DNA of 64,000 nucleotides from Hexactinellida sp. DTS-2022 (lineage: Eukaryota > Porifera > Hexactinellida), in assembly GCA_028753945.1 (NCBI GenBank), contig JAPNXP010000007.1, positions 3,162,001 through 3,226,000 on the forward strand. Reading direction: 5' to 3'. This document shows, one piece after another, positions 23,796 to 35,277 of this stretch. Made by a program: the position numbers and the translations under genes. Under the pieces are notes generated by a model, which saw only the letters and a list, made by a program, of their open reading frames with translations, was not told where the DNA came from and made no database searches. Within the stretch, counting starts at the first letter, position 1; every line of letters begins with the position of its first letter.

Positions 23796-25030
23796 CCCTA
23801 CCATATGCTATTCATCCTTTGAGGACATAAGAACTTTATTCAATTCGGATAAGTGCAATATATTCAAGCGTGCTCGCAGATTAACCTCAAAAGCATTTGG
23901 CCAACTAGCCTGGAATGACAAAATGTTAATTTAGCACTTAGGGGTTTTAACGAATCAACATCAGCGGGACTGTTAGCATATAACTTGGAAAGGACCTTGT
24001 AGACAAAACCCAAACTTTTGAATTTTTTAAATTAATCAATGATGTTTGGAAAATTGTTTAATGTGAACTGGGTAGGGAAGAATATTCGTTTTAATGACGA
24101 AATGTCGCACCCTTATGTTTCAACGACTTGCGGTTATTGTTTCTCAAAAACTTTGTTTCTTGATTAGAGTGCTCCTAAAACTTTTAAAGTTTTATACATA
24201 CCTGCAAAGCATTACTCTTACTACACGAATTGATTTTTACAAAATATGGTTTCAAATACCTTCTGACATCAAGGATACAAAACGATGCTTTAGAACACCT
24301 TTTTGGTTTGTACCGGAAAATGGCAGGTTCACATTATCACATTTAATATTTTCAAATCCTGGAGTCTGAGTGCAGGCTTCAGCTTTCTAATATTCTATAA
24401 TTGTTCAGATTAAAACATAATCTGATACTATTGAGAGAACTACTAATTTCTTAGAGTATATAAGTACATTTTTTCACTCAAATTACGATGAACATGCTGC
24501 TAGTTTTGATGTAGATCCCTATTTGTCAACCTTAAATGAAATCACCCTTCCGAAATGCAACATCTCAAGTTGAGTGCCTCGTGTTTGTCGCTGGCTATGC
24601 TGTATTTTCTTATCTAAAAAATCTATGAATTGTATAATGTGCAGGAAATTTCTATGTACTGAAAAATCCTTACAACAAGTACAAGTTAATGATGACATGG
24701 GCAGTAGGTATATGTATACTGATAGTATTGTTTGATAGGGTATCTCTCAAATATCCATCGAGCCATGTTCTTGAATGGATAAGGTAATTTTTGATATATC
24801 TAGCAAAATTGACAGTCATAGGGAACAATTGGACAACTTTTACTCTGGGCTTCCCGTACGAAACTTGTTCAACTGGCATGGGCTACTATGGAACTAGAGA
24901 ATAGCACACTTTGGAAGTTCGTTTATAAATGCAATGTATCACGGTGGGACTTTCTACGAATACTATTACCACTGTTTCAAACAGTTTGTTTTCTTATAAA
25001 GTTAAAAATTAGAATGTACTAGTATTGAAG
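23796..25030 (+). pseudogene. P-element-like transposase remnant (copy D, C-terminal part)
   Basis: Conserved blocks of the family appear in order across many frameshifts: FEDIRTLFNSDKCNIFKRA and RRLTSKAF (23819-23910), NDALEHLFGLYRKMAGSHYH (24280-24338), ILESECRLQLSNIL, CLVFVAGYAVFSYLKNL (24571-24630) and YPSSHVLEW (24750). The EHLFGLYRKM block matches EHHFGLYRQM and EHHFGLYRMM of copies A and B. The THAP domain and terminal repeats are missing. It is more degraded than copies A and B. Confidence 0.75.
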
Positions 25031-25039
25031 CGTGATAAT

Positions 25040-25893
25040 AATAAGCTCTGATTTTTTGCTAAAATTAGTTTAGATACGAGTACACACTGTTCTCTCTCAT
25101 AGTCCACCTGTGGGCAATTGGCTCAAAGTGGACTATTAGAGAATATGAACTATTACATATATATAAATAGTTGATTTGGACAAGTAAATAAGTGGACTAT
25201 TAGAAAAATGGACTATTAGAGAAGTGGACAATTAGAGAGAACACACTATAACAAGTTTTGTCTAGTTATCTAAGATTCTTTAGCCCCCTTATTACACTAC
25301 TATTTGTTTTGATTGAATTTGGAAGAAATTCTTAAAAATATCCCGGGTGGCCTACATCCTCCAGAAAGTTGTTATACCAAATATGATTCGAATTTTTCTC
25401 GTTTAGTTTATATTCAATCAATGCAACCACGGGTGGAATTAGCTCTACAACACATTTGCAAATTTGATGGCCTGATCGTCATGAAATTCCTTGAAATCTC
25501 GTGAACAATGTCCATAATTTAAATTACGAGGATTTTTGAAAATATTTAAATCTTCTACATCTGCGTATATCTAATAAAAAACATACTTTGTAGAAATCTT
25601 TTGTTTGATTAATCTAGCTTTTTCGTTTTTCTTGTGTTAGTGCATACATTGGGTGAATACGGGATACGCGGGAAGAAATTTGATAAATAGAACTATTAAA
25701 ACACGCTTTCCTAATTGTATAATCAAATATAAAAAATAATCCTATTGCATCGTTCTATTCATGATAGATTCACAGAAATAGCATATAATTTGAGTCTCCC
25801 GCTTTTAAATCTTCAACCTCCCGCTTTTAAATTAATACTCCCGCCAAAATGGCAAACCTCCCGCTTTTTGGTTTTCAGAGGTTGGCATCCCTG
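25040..25893 (+). repeat. Repeat family E, copy 1
   Basis: About 800 bp align with 35278-36277, for instance TTCTTAAAAATATCCCGG and GATACGCGGGAAGAAATTTG. It ends GAGGTTGGCATCCCTG. The last 100 bp carry four CCTCCCGCTTTT units. The left terminus is not visible. Confidence 0.75.
25083..25248. mobile_element. Small MITE (TTCTCTCT family) inside repeat E
   Basis: Ends CACACTGTTCTCTCTC and AGAGAGAACACACTA are inverted, with TA on each side. Subterminal GTCCAC and GTGGAC motifs recur. The aligned position in repeat E copy 2 (about 35413) lacks it, an empty-site confirmation. Confidence 0.75.
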
Positions 25894-26237
25894 CCGTTGT
25901 TACAATGCTACTGTCGATTGCCATCATCTATACATATGTAAATCATTACTGCTTTATAGAAAGAACAAGCACAGTTTAACAAGCTAAATTTCTTGCACGA
26001 CAAAACCTAACAAGAGACGCAAATATCAAAGCAAGAATTGGTTTCTCCACAGCCCCAAAATTGCATTTCTTCGAGTAGCTCATCAAATAGGCAAACACAT
26101 AAAACTAATTCGTTATTCTAATTTCATATCATGAAACAAATAATTTAAAATAATTTACATAGATTTGACATTTCCTGTAACTGTTAATTCCACTGTTAAT
26201 GAATTTAGTAATTTTAAATAAACTATAAGCCTCAGCA

Positions 26238-26340
26238 CGAATTGCTCCATTAAGAGTTTGGAAATGTACCGAATTGTCGATGTACCGAATAGTCGAGTAC
26301 CGAATTGTCCGTGCCGAATAGTCGGTATTCCATATATCTA
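26238..26340. repeat. Short tandem repeat, ACCGAATAGTCG type
   Basis: Four to five units near 15 bp of the form TACCGAATNGTCGA precede the ATCGAT array. The stretch 25894-26237 to its left is AT-rich without features. Confidence 0.6.
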
Positions 26341-26830
26341 TAACATGGTTGCCAATCCAATCCAATCTATCTAAATTTTGGCAATCGATATCGATAGGCA
26401 ATCCAATCGATGATATGATCTGACAATCCAATAATCGATGAAATCATCGATTATTTATCTATTATATTGATTTTCAAAAGATAATTTATTGATTCTCATT
26501 TGAATATTTATTGTTTTTCTATCAATTATTTATCGATTATTTATCGATTATTTGTCAATTTACTATCTTTATTAATCGATACTTGTCGATTTCTATCGAT
26601 AAATTTACAGATTATTTATAGACTACGTATATTTCATTTTTTAAATTGATAATCTATCAATTATTTATTGTTTATTATCTATTTCCTATCAATTATATGT
26701 CGATTTCTATCGATTATTTTTCGATTATTTATCGATTTTCTATCGATTATCCATCAATAATATATCGATAATTCATCGATTTTCTATCGATTATTTATTG
26801 ATTATCCATCGATTGTGTATAAAATATTTT
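26341..26830. repeat. Degenerate ATCGAT-rich array
   Basis: About 490 bp dominated by ATCGATTATTTATCGATTTT-like units of variable length. The self-complementary ATCGAT core recurs dozens of times. No coding potential. Confidence 0.8.
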
Positions 26831-27004
26831 AATATATAGAATATATATGTAGGGTTCTTTATCTTGTCTCCATAATTAGGAAAGACGTAGACTAGCGAGA
26901 AAAAGTATTTGAACAGCAATATTATGAATTTATACATTTAAGCTTATAGAAGCATTGTAACATCTACGTATTAGTAGGGTCAAAAGCTAAGATTCCGTGA
27001 CCAA

Positions 27005-27157
27005 CAGGGGCGTGCTGGCCATACAATCGATACGGGATTCCCGCTCGGGGCCCCCTTTGAAGGCCGCCATAGGGCCCAACTTGTGGGACCGCAGGCCCCA
27101 CAAATTCCTTTCTGAATGGAAATCCCGCATGGGCCCCCCAATCCCAGCACGCTCCAG
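27005..27157. mobile_element. hAT MITE, CAGGGGCGTGCTGG family, copy 1
   Basis: Ends CAGGGGCGTGCTGGCC and CCAGCACGCTCCAG with exact 8-bp duplication GTGACCAA (26997-27004, 27158-27165). GC-rich, with inverted GGGATTCCCGC / AATCCCGCATGGG blocks. The sister copy is at 42153-42284. Confidence 0.92.
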
Positions 27158-27165
27158 GTGACCAA

Positions 27166-27730
27166 CCTCCGGCAAGTTAAGTTTTATGCCAGATTCTGAT
27201 ACTTTATGGTATATCTCGTGATTTAAGCTCTATTTCTGGTCTCGAGAATTTGAACAATTTTTTTTATAGCGACAATTCAAAGGGACTCCGGCAATCATTT
27301 TGAAAAATGAAGGTCCCTCTTTGAACATTTCATAAATTGAGATTAGAGTGCTTTTGAAAGATACAATAAGTACTAGCAGCACTGAAAATTTCAACTCAAT
27401 CGGGACTATACTTTTAATGTAATAACCTTTTGAAGATTCCTTCGTCATTTGTCACCTTGGGAGGTCCATTCTTTAGACTATTTTTAAAGGTTTTTGAAGC
27501 CAACCGCAAAGCGGTTGGTGTGTGGTTGTGTTCTGCCGCGAATCCGCTAGAATATATAAATATCCAGATTTTGTCCCAAGAACTGGACTTTTTGTTCCTA
27601 TATCCGAAAAAGCCAGAAAATGTCACTAAAGCGAGGGTTTTGCCCATAAAACAGAAGTGTATCGGAGGCTTTTTGCAGACTAAATACCTGTTGTGTAGAA
27701 TTCTGAGACGCATATGTGATATACTCTATT
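27166..27730. other. Non-coding spacer with a hairpin
   Basis: Two open frames overlap here on opposite strands without a recognisable product. CCAACCGCAAAGCGGTTGG at 27500-27518 is a perfect inverted repeat followed by TGTGTGGTTGTG; it matches the hairpin in the repeats at 39212 and 59674. Confidence 0.5.
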
Positions 27731-27904
27731 CAGTACCGTAGCCATCTTTTGTATTCGGGGGGGGGGCAAGGTACTTCCAAACCCATAGTCCCTTGGGTTT
27801 TCCACTGATTTGGATATACGTATATATATATAATTGTAACTAATGAGCAAATATTTCGGGGGGGCCCTTTCCCCCTTGGCTCCCCCCTCCTGGCTACGTC
27901 CCTG
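27731..27904. mobile_element. hAT MITE (CAGGGACGTAGCCAGG type)
   Basis: Ends CAGTACCGTAGCCATC and GGCTACGTCCCTG, exact duplication ACTCTATT (27723-27730, 27905-27912). G-runs at the left and C-runs at the right. Confidence 0.88.
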
Positions 27905-27938
27905 ACTCTATTCACCATGGATGTGCAACTACAAATTA

Positions 27939-28096
27939 CATAGGCGTTGGCTCCGGTAGAGCTGGTAGGGACATGGCCCTACCAATAATTGTCTTTTCTC
28001 CATAGAAGCTAACACAAAATGCCAAGATGGCCCCACTAATCCTAACATCCAGCCTATAAGGGCCCTACCAATCTCCAAAACGAGTCTACGCCCCTG
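27939..28096. mobile_element. Small hAT-like MITE
   Basis: Left CATAGGCGTTGGCTCC and right GAGTCTACGCCCCTG are imperfect inverted repeats. The middle holds GGCCCTACCAAT twice. Flanks share AATTA only. Confidence 0.55.
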
Positions 28097-28124
28097 AATT
28101 ACCCTGTAGAATTTTGAGGCTCAA

Positions 28125-28195
28125 CTATCAATCAATCAATCAATCGATCAAACAAACAAACAAACAAACAAAAAATCAAACAAAACCAAGCCAAA
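28125..28195. repeat. Microsatellite (CAAT)n then (CAAA)n
   Basis: Uninterrupted tetranucleotide runs directly upstream of the integrase-OTU element copy 1. Confidence 0.9.
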
Positions 28196-28224
28196 TAATC
28201 AATCTTTTATATTCTGATTTTCAA

Positions 28225-30760
28225 ATGAATTCATAAGAGTATCAAGAAATTATTCAGTTTCTTCGTGACAAAAAATATCCTGAGACAGACAAAACTCACG
28301 GCAAACAAGATGGAATTACAAAGTAAATTGTCCTCCTATTTCATTGCAGAATCCGACACACTTCAAGGTGAGATTTACTTTTTAAACCCCTAAATGACTC
28401 CTTCTACTAACAAATAATCCAGTCACTGTTTAGCGGTTACCTGTAGATAACGCCATTTTGGGCAGTCCTTTCCTGGCCGTTATTATTACCAGGTTCTATT
28501 GTATTGCATTTCATAGTTTTAGTAAATTTTCTCCTTAGAGAATTAAACTGGGAGGTACAGACACAGATTTGGAAGTTTCATTGCAGTTGGATGAAATTTA
28601 TCAAAGCTTCCATGACCAAGTTGGTCATTCCGGGATTCACGCCACTCTTCATTCAGTTTAGCAAAGATTCACATGATGGGCATCTTCAATGACGTTCGAG
28701 ATTATGTAAGCTAATATGATAATTATATTTATTGGCAAATATATATCCTCATTTTTTGTATTTGATAGTTGTTTTTTTCGAAATTATCCTACCCATGTGA
28801 TAGGTATTTGATGTCTTTTTTATCTAAATAGTTTATTAACTTGTTAACTGTTATCCACTTAATAAAAAATTTAAAATTATAAAAAATAGTTTACTTTGAA
28901 AATTATAGCCAATTGGATCACTCCTGTACTTATTTTGCAATCTTTAAATTCTGCACGAAAAAGTTCTCTATTCCTGAAGTTTATCCCCTCTCCACATACT
29001 TTGATTTATTTTAAACTAAAATCAATCTGTAATGTTTATGTAGATATTAATTTAGTTGATTTTCAATTACTCGTTAAAATATTTATAACTTAAATTTTAA
29101 CTTTTGAGTTTGAACGACACCATATTACTATTTTAATTGATGTACTTCCAGAAATAGCATTGGAATGGATTTCTAGTGGAACATTTGAATTGAATCATCT
29201 ATTTGCTGCATTCGTAGTTATTCAGTTCTAGATTGTCTAATTCGCATAGCATTCTACTTTGACGACTAATACCAACTAACATGATTTTCCAAGATAAATA
29301 ATTGTTTTTGTAAACATTTATCAAGTTAACTTTAATCAATCCATTTAAGAACTTTATATGATAGTGTAATTATATATCGATTCTGTAACTAATACAAAAT
29401 TTCTTAAAAATGCCATATTAGAAAAGATTTTCATGTATACTAAAGGTTAAGACTTGTCATCCATGTCAGATGACAGCGGCATTGCCACCATAACCGCAAA
29501 AGAAGCTCCAACCAATCCAACCTCCATCTTAAAAGTGGAAACATATAGGGATGGACCTTATATGTGATTTCTCTGAGAGCCAAGATGGTTATAAACACAT
29601 TTTAGTCACTGTTTGTTATCTGAGCAAATACGTTGCAGTGTGCCCTCTAAAGTCGAAGACATCAGAAGAAGTAATCCAGAATATTAAGGATATCTACCTC
29701 GATTTTGGATTACTCGATATTATTCAACACGACCAAAAATGGAGTTCACAAGTTATGTGAGCTGCATTATCATTTTTCTACATTATACTCAAATATTATC
29801 AGTGACATATTGCTAAAATTTATTTCTAATAATATCAGTACGCATTCGATAGTAATCTTGCATATATTATTAATAGATATTTCAGGAATTTCACCGGAAT
29901 TTAAGAGTTGAAATCGTAGTACTCGTGCATACCACCCGATGGCTAACGTTTTAGTCGAAGCGCATAATATGATTCTCAAATGGTTAGTGTTATTAGTTAA
30001 CTATATGATAACAGCATTTACAATGCATTATTTAGGACTTTATCTTAGCTTATGAAAATATTTTTTAGTAAACTAAACAAAATGGAGATCCAGCCTAGGG
30101 ATCATTGGTCCAAACTGCTCAAAGCTGCTGCAATAACAATGAATTCCACCTATAAAAGGACCCTTGGACAAACTCCATTCACGGTTATGTGGGGAAGAGA
30201 GTCCAGACATCATGATCTTTTGTCGGTCATTAACAACCAGCAGTCCAACACTGAAGAAGATTTTGCAATAGAGGACGCAATTATGAAGGATGATATTCCT
30301 CCGCTTGATGATATCGAAGAAATATCAGACATCTTTTCTCCACCCCTTGACATTCCCCAAGAAGAAGTTACTAGTATTGATTGATCTCGTACTTCTACAT
30401 AGCAATCAGCAATGGATAGATAGTACAGTCGAAACCGGTTTTTCTAACTCGGGTTATTCTAACTTATCGGTTTATTCTAACTATCAGTAATGCAATCTTT
30501 TGTAAGAAATTCCAACTATACAGTATTTTTCATTGGTTTTTTCTAACTGTCAGTTTTTTCTTACTATTTTTATCTGAAAAGAAATGGTTAGAAAAAACCG
30601 GTTTCAACTGTATCACCTTTGAGCAAATCAAACAGAAGATGCAGTATGATAAGAAGGTTAACGAAGGACGGTGAGCTGATCTTTATATACACCCTGCAGG
30701 CTCCTATTTAGACATTGACTTAAGGGATGGCAAAATTATGGTTTTCAGGAATAAGGGATG
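28225..30760 (+). pseudogene. Integrase part of integrase-OTU element, copy 1
   Basis: Exon-like blocks align one by one with copy 2: an N-terminal block (28225-28360), a zinc-binding block HDQVGHSGIHATLHSV (28605-28660), KTCHPCQMTAA (29447), a core exon with MDLICDFSESQDGYKHIL and DIIQHDQ (29551-29760), a block YHPMANVLVEAHN (about 29927-29980), and DHWSKLLKAAAITMNSTYKR, QTPFTVMWGRES (30097-30205). The domain is an HHCC finger plus a DD-E integrase of Gypsy/Ginger type: D in MDL, D in QHDQ, E in VEAHN. Introns appear bounded by GT/AG. A MITE splits the last exon. Stops (e.g. near 28661) and frameshifts mark decay. Confidence 0.75.
30426..30610. mobile_element. pogo-type MITE in the integrase-OTU gene
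   Basis: Ends CAGTCGAAACCGGTTTTTC and AAAAAACCGGTTTCAACTG, flanked by TA. TTCTAAC motifs recur inside. Copy 2, whose matching exon is inverted at 40975-41375, lacks it: codons for QQSTMDC run straight into FELKQKIQYDKK there. Confidence 0.9.
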
Positions 30761-31331
30761 GCGAGGATATGACCGCGCGCGGATGCACGCTGTAAAGTAG
30801 GGGTGCAAGGGATGGCGAGTTTTTATCAAGGGATGACGGGAGCCATCCCCTAAATGAAGCCCAGCCCGGCCAAAAGTATTTGAACAGTAATAATTTGCAA
30901 TAATACATTGAAGCTTATAGTGCATAATAACATTTGTAGAAGCTTCAACTTGGATGTAGACATGAAACGATATGTCAACAAAAATAAAACAACATTATTT
31001 TTGATATTACAAATTCTTGGAGTTGTTAAAGTTAAACTCATTACTATTTAATTAGCTAATTAAATATATAATTCTGATCATTATGATGCAATGAGAATAT
31101 ACAAATTCTGTTTGAAGATTTGAATTCAATATGGTCGAATTACTCTAAGTGCATAGTTTCAAATAATTACGTATATTTCACTGAGATACAGCCACATTCC
31201 GATTTGTGCTTGTGGCAAGTGGCAAAGACACTGATGCCACTTAATGAATAATGGATAAAATGATTTGAAATCACAATATCTCATTAACATCCAGTCATTA
31301 TTACTTACTTAATCCTTTTTTTAAATTTTAG
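30720..31331. other. Intron or insert with GGGATGGCG repeats
   Basis: 30720-30850 repeats AAGGGATGGCGA with a GC-rich core. 30870-31330 is AT-rich and begins CCAAAAGTATTTGAACAG, a motif also seen at 26909 and 39298, related to the mariner MITE ends at 37262. Confidence 0.45.
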
Positions 31332-32584
31332 AGGAAATTATAAAACAGAATATACTTCAAGGAACCTTCGCTACACCATTGCATGGGATACTGTTCAAAA
31401 GCTTGAACAAGGAAGATATTTATACTCCCAATACCCTCTTATTTCAGTTTTTGATTAGTGAAAAGGAAGATAAAATTGTAAGTATACCCGATTATAAAGT
31501 AGTAAATTTTTGAATCACAACTTGTATCGTAAAAATCTATATATATTTGTAGAAGAGAGACATAATTGAGACTGTACTGGAATGGACACCAGATTTATAT
31601 CCTAGTTATACAGATAATGAACGTGCTAGACACACAGAAATTCTCTATTTTGTGGTAAGTATTCTACACATTATTAATTATTAATTTCCCATTATAGTTA
31701 ATGATTCATACATCCTATTATTAGGCGATGGAGTATCTCAATTGTGATGCTATGGGAAAAGTTCGACGAAAAAGATCGAATCGTTGTTACAGATGCCTAT
31801 CCAGATGGCCCTAATATTACTGTTATAGATGAGAATTGGCAGCGTAGGAAAACTGTTCTCTTGGGGATAACATTTGATCAGTTAGCAAACAACCATCGGA
31901 TCTCGTTGGACAGCCACTGAGCAAATACGAAACAGAGCTGACAGAAAATATCAAAGGAGATGATAATTGCCTCTTTAGATGTCTCTTCAAAATAATTACT
32001 GGGAGTGAAAACAGCCACCTACAGATTCATTCCATTATATCCCGTTTTATTGCCAGTGAAGGAACAACAAAACTTGGATGGTATTTTAAATCAAAGCAAA
32101 CGACATCGTGTCATTACCTCACACACGAAAACGCTATCTATCGTGAGTACATTTGGGTAAGTCATGTTGAAATTATGGTTGCTTCTGCTATTCTGAATGC
32201 CGATATCTACGTTGCTAATAACGATTATAGATCGCTAGGGTCTGTAATTCGTCAAGTGCGTTGGAGCTTGCTCAGATTTCTAACAACCCAACTGCCAATC
32301 TTTATATCAAAAATTTCGTCCTACATTATGAACCTGTTGTATCAATGCTGAAATCTCCTATCCCGACGTATGGAACTACTACAGATGAAGTCATAACAGT
32401 GTAATAATAACTCACAACACTCTTTCGAAAGCGCTCAAAGGCAAGGTACATCGAACTTTGTGGGGACCTCTGCTATAGGTTATTCAGACAACGCAATCTC
32501 TATCATGGTGTGCCCAGATAATGGAAACGCGACCTGCAGCGGCACATCCCCAGTGGCAAGAGACGAACTGTTATCTACGAAGTA
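31332..32584 (+). pseudogene. OTU-type cysteine protease part of integrase-OTU element, copy 1
   Basis: Three exons with clear splice signals: 31332-31477 (donor GTAAGT), 31553-31654 (acceptor TTTGTAG, donor GTAAGT) and 31725-32584. The long exon has an OTU core: GDDNCLFRCLF with the candidate catalytic Cys codon at 31968, SHLQIHSIISRFIASEG, WVSHVEIMVASAILNADIYV, and after one frameshift LYIKNFVLHYEPVV with the candidate His at 32324. A polar tail ends at TAA 32584. OTU enzymes cut ubiquitin or similar conjugates; its role in a transposon is unknown. Only about three frame breaks, so it is among the younger genes here. Confidence 0.78.
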
Positions 32585-33100
32585 AATAATTGATGACAAC
32601 AAATAGGTAAGTGATGTACCTAGGGAATCAAGTGAGTTTTAAACTTATTTTTTTAGTTGAAGTTAATATTGTTTGCACATTGGAATACATTAGGTACATT
32701 GGAACCCGCCTCGCCTTCTTAGGAATCTTCATCATTCGTGGAACTAGATTAACAAAAATTTCCAAAGCCAATTCTCCCGTTTATCCAGTTTCATAAACAT
32801 ACAGCGAACTCTCGATTAAATTATAATAGGAAATTAGAACAATTTACAAACAAACTGGTTTTTAATTAAAAGAAATAGAATAATTAATTTACTAATGCTA
32901 CACTAGGTACAGCAGCTAGAAACTGCATAAATTAATAATTGTTACATAGCGCTGTCGTATGCCATAAAAAAGAGTATCTAATTTCAGTGCGTATGCCTGG
33001 CTATAATTTGGTGGTTGTTGTGGAATAATGAATTAATAACTAGCCAAAATTTCAATTTCTTTCAGTTTGCTAAGTTAAAACTTACGTTGTGTTATCGTAG
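32585..33100. other. AT-rich non-coding stretch
   Basis: No feature recognised. One 61-codon frame at 32611 shows no conserved pattern. Confidence 0.4.
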
Positions 33101-33117
33101 TTTTATTAAACCTTCTG

Positions 33118-33358
33118 TTTAATAAAAACCCTCAGCCTCATGTAATGGGTAAATTGTCCTGAGCCTAGGTCCCGCTAATGGTGTCATGAGATAAGTTAGG
33201 TAATCTCAGATAAGCCTTGACATACCTCAACCGTTAGGCTCGCGGTTGGGGAAAGGTACAGAGCGTGTCCCAAGTGCACTCGCAGCGAACTAGTAGTAGC
33301 TAGCTGCAACCCTGAGGGACCAACCTACTATTACTTAATTAATTAATTAATTAATTAA
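33118..33358 (+). repeat. GC-richer SINE-like block with (TTAA)n tail
   Basis: A sharply bounded block near 50 percent GC in AT-rich surroundings: it includes GTCCTGAGCCTAGGTCCC, GGCTCGCGGTTGGGGAAAGG and CGTGTCCCAAGTGCACTCGC, and finishes in a run of TTAATTAATTAA (33334-33358). Size, composition and a tandem tail suit a SINE or structured RNA-derived sequence. I see no certain tRNA A and B boxes and no second copy. Confidence 0.4.
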
Positions 33359-34240
33359 CACTACTACACAGCATAATTGATTATATTTTCATATAGGTTA
33401 CTAACAGGAAGTTTTCAAAACATTTTATCTTTTTACTCTGCGAGAAGAATTGTGCCAGAACATCGTACAAGACAGAACGAGTCTGTCCCGTCCGGCATTC
33501 GTGTATTTTTGATGGATCTGTTTTCATATACTTTACACTTAGTTATGTGGTATATTGATTACATCTTTCTGAAACTGTAACTCTGATATTACCCATTAAA
33601 TTATATTATAAAAGATCAATGTATAATTTAGGTGATAATCCTAACAACAGGGTGTATAAATTAATTTTAATAAAAAATAAATTGCTTTTATTTAGAAGGT
33701 AATTTTTTCTTAAACAAAAAATTAAAATCAAGCTGTAATAATGTATGTATGTTTCGAAACAAAGTGGTGACTGTCAAATAAGATAATAAACTATCAGATA
33801 GATTAGTTAGATATCGTGCAACTTAGGAAGTTTCATAAGCTTCAAGAATATGTGCACTTGTACCAAATCACGTTTTGAAAGTTACATGACTCAGTTTTGT
33901 GCTACAATGATTTACAACTTTCAACTAAAAATACCATATGACTATGAGAGATGTAAAAGAAATTACGGCTATAATGGATTATATAATGAAGCGAATGCGA
34001 AAAATGCGAAATTAAAAATAATAATACGATTGGAGGATATGGAGGATTAATAAAATTAATTAAAATAAGAGCATATTTTACTCAGTATAGAGTTGTTTGT
34101 TTTGTTAATCATAAGATTAAATGAAGTTGTGTTACTACTATTAGCTAATTAAAACCCTCCAATGCCCAGAATGTAATACTGAAACCGGAAGTTAATTCAC
34201 TTTTAATTCGAAATTAAAGTGAAAATTGGATTTTTCTATT
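33359..34240. other. AT-rich non-coding stretch
   Basis: Short open frames (33377, 33850) have no recognisable content. Confidence 0.4.
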
Positions 34241-34242
34241 TA

Positions 34243-34501
34243 CCGTATTTCCCCCAATAAGCGCCGGGGGCTTGAATAAGCGCCGGGTCAACAAAAATGA
34301 CATTGGTATGATAAAATTTAACACATTAGTAGATCTCGGTAATGTAATTCCATTGATTTTGGCAACTTCAGTAGGTATACTGTTGGTGGAAACCATTAGA
34401 ACCTACCAAAATATTATATTCTGGATTTTTCACAAAAATTTCAGGATAATTTTGGCCCACGAAAACAATAAGCGCCGGGGCGCTTATTCGGGGAAATACG
34501 G
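34243..34501. mobile_element. TA-flanked MITE, CCGTATTTCCCCGAATAAGCG family, copy 1
   Basis: Ends CCGTATTTCCCCCAATAAG and CTTATTCGGGGAAATACGG, with TA on both sides. AAGCGCCGGG is repeated at the left. An inverted sister lies at 63220-63460. Confidence 0.9.
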
Positions 34502-34784
34502 TATACCTTTTACCCCATGTGCATCGGGGAATAATTTATATATATACTATATATACGTATAGCTAGACTAGATCCTGCTTTCTTGAAGGCAAGAGGATTA
34601 TAAATAAATCTTTCATTAATAATAATAATTTTAAATATGTGATTGATGTATTGCATTGTAGCCAACAAAATCCTCAAATAAATAAATAATTGCAAGATTA
34701 TTCGAATTTAGCTATCGTGTTTCGGAACAAGCTACCTTATTTACTATGAGATAACCTACGTTACATTAGATTCCTGAATTTTAG

Positions 34785-35072
34785 GTAAATATAAGCTGTT
34801 AGTTCGGATTACATCAAATCCAATCTCTGTAAATGATCTTGATGACTTCGTTGAGTCTTTCATAGCAAGTACGTAGTTATAAACAATAAATAGTTACAGT
34901 TTAACTTAAGAAATATCTAAAATATTTATGATTTCAATGATTAATTTGCGAGACGTTGGTAGAAGATATTCAGAATCAGCACGAAGAGCAGATCGAGCTG
35001 CCATTCCAAGATGCAGTCCAAAAATTTTAAGCAATAAATTAAGAACAGGGGATTCCTGGAGAATGAGAGAAG
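34785..35072 (+). other. Possible pair of orphan exons
   Basis: 34785-34868 lies between TTTTAG and GTACGT and stays open in one frame (KYKLLVRITSNPISVNDLDD). Joining at an AG at 34951-34952 continues open for about 40 codons (GRRYSESARRADRAAIPRC) to TAG near 35075. I recognise no family. Two short open stretches with splice-like borders can arise by chance. Confidence 0.25.
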
Positions 35073-35277
35073 AATAGCATGGCAGGGTGAGAGAAATGCT
35101 TTGACAAAAAAACTAGGGAGAAGATCAGTAATTTGACATACAAGGAAAGACTTATCATTGGAAACTAAAATAATTTGTTTACTCTATTATTTAGATGTTT
35201 CTGTGTCAATTAATTAATAAGATTAATTAAATAAAGTGGAGTTGTACTATTAATTAATTAATCAATAGGGGAGAATC

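Noticed and set aside
24094-24369. 91-codon open frame as a gene of its own
   Set aside because: It overlaps P-like remnant D in part-frame; the conserved EHLFGLYRKM codons show it is decayed transposase.
27430-27741. 103-codon open frame on the plus strand, 99 on the minus
   Set aside because: Two overlapping open frames with no conserved motif, and low-complexity translations in both; best seen as chance.
31332-32584. Host OTU deubiquitinase gene
   Set aside because: Its upstream exons occur again at 41871-42315 next to a second copy of the same integrase, so it belongs to the repeated element.
33118-33358. tRNA gene
   Set aside because: I could not fit a cloverleaf or certain A and B boxes; kept only as a SINE-like block.
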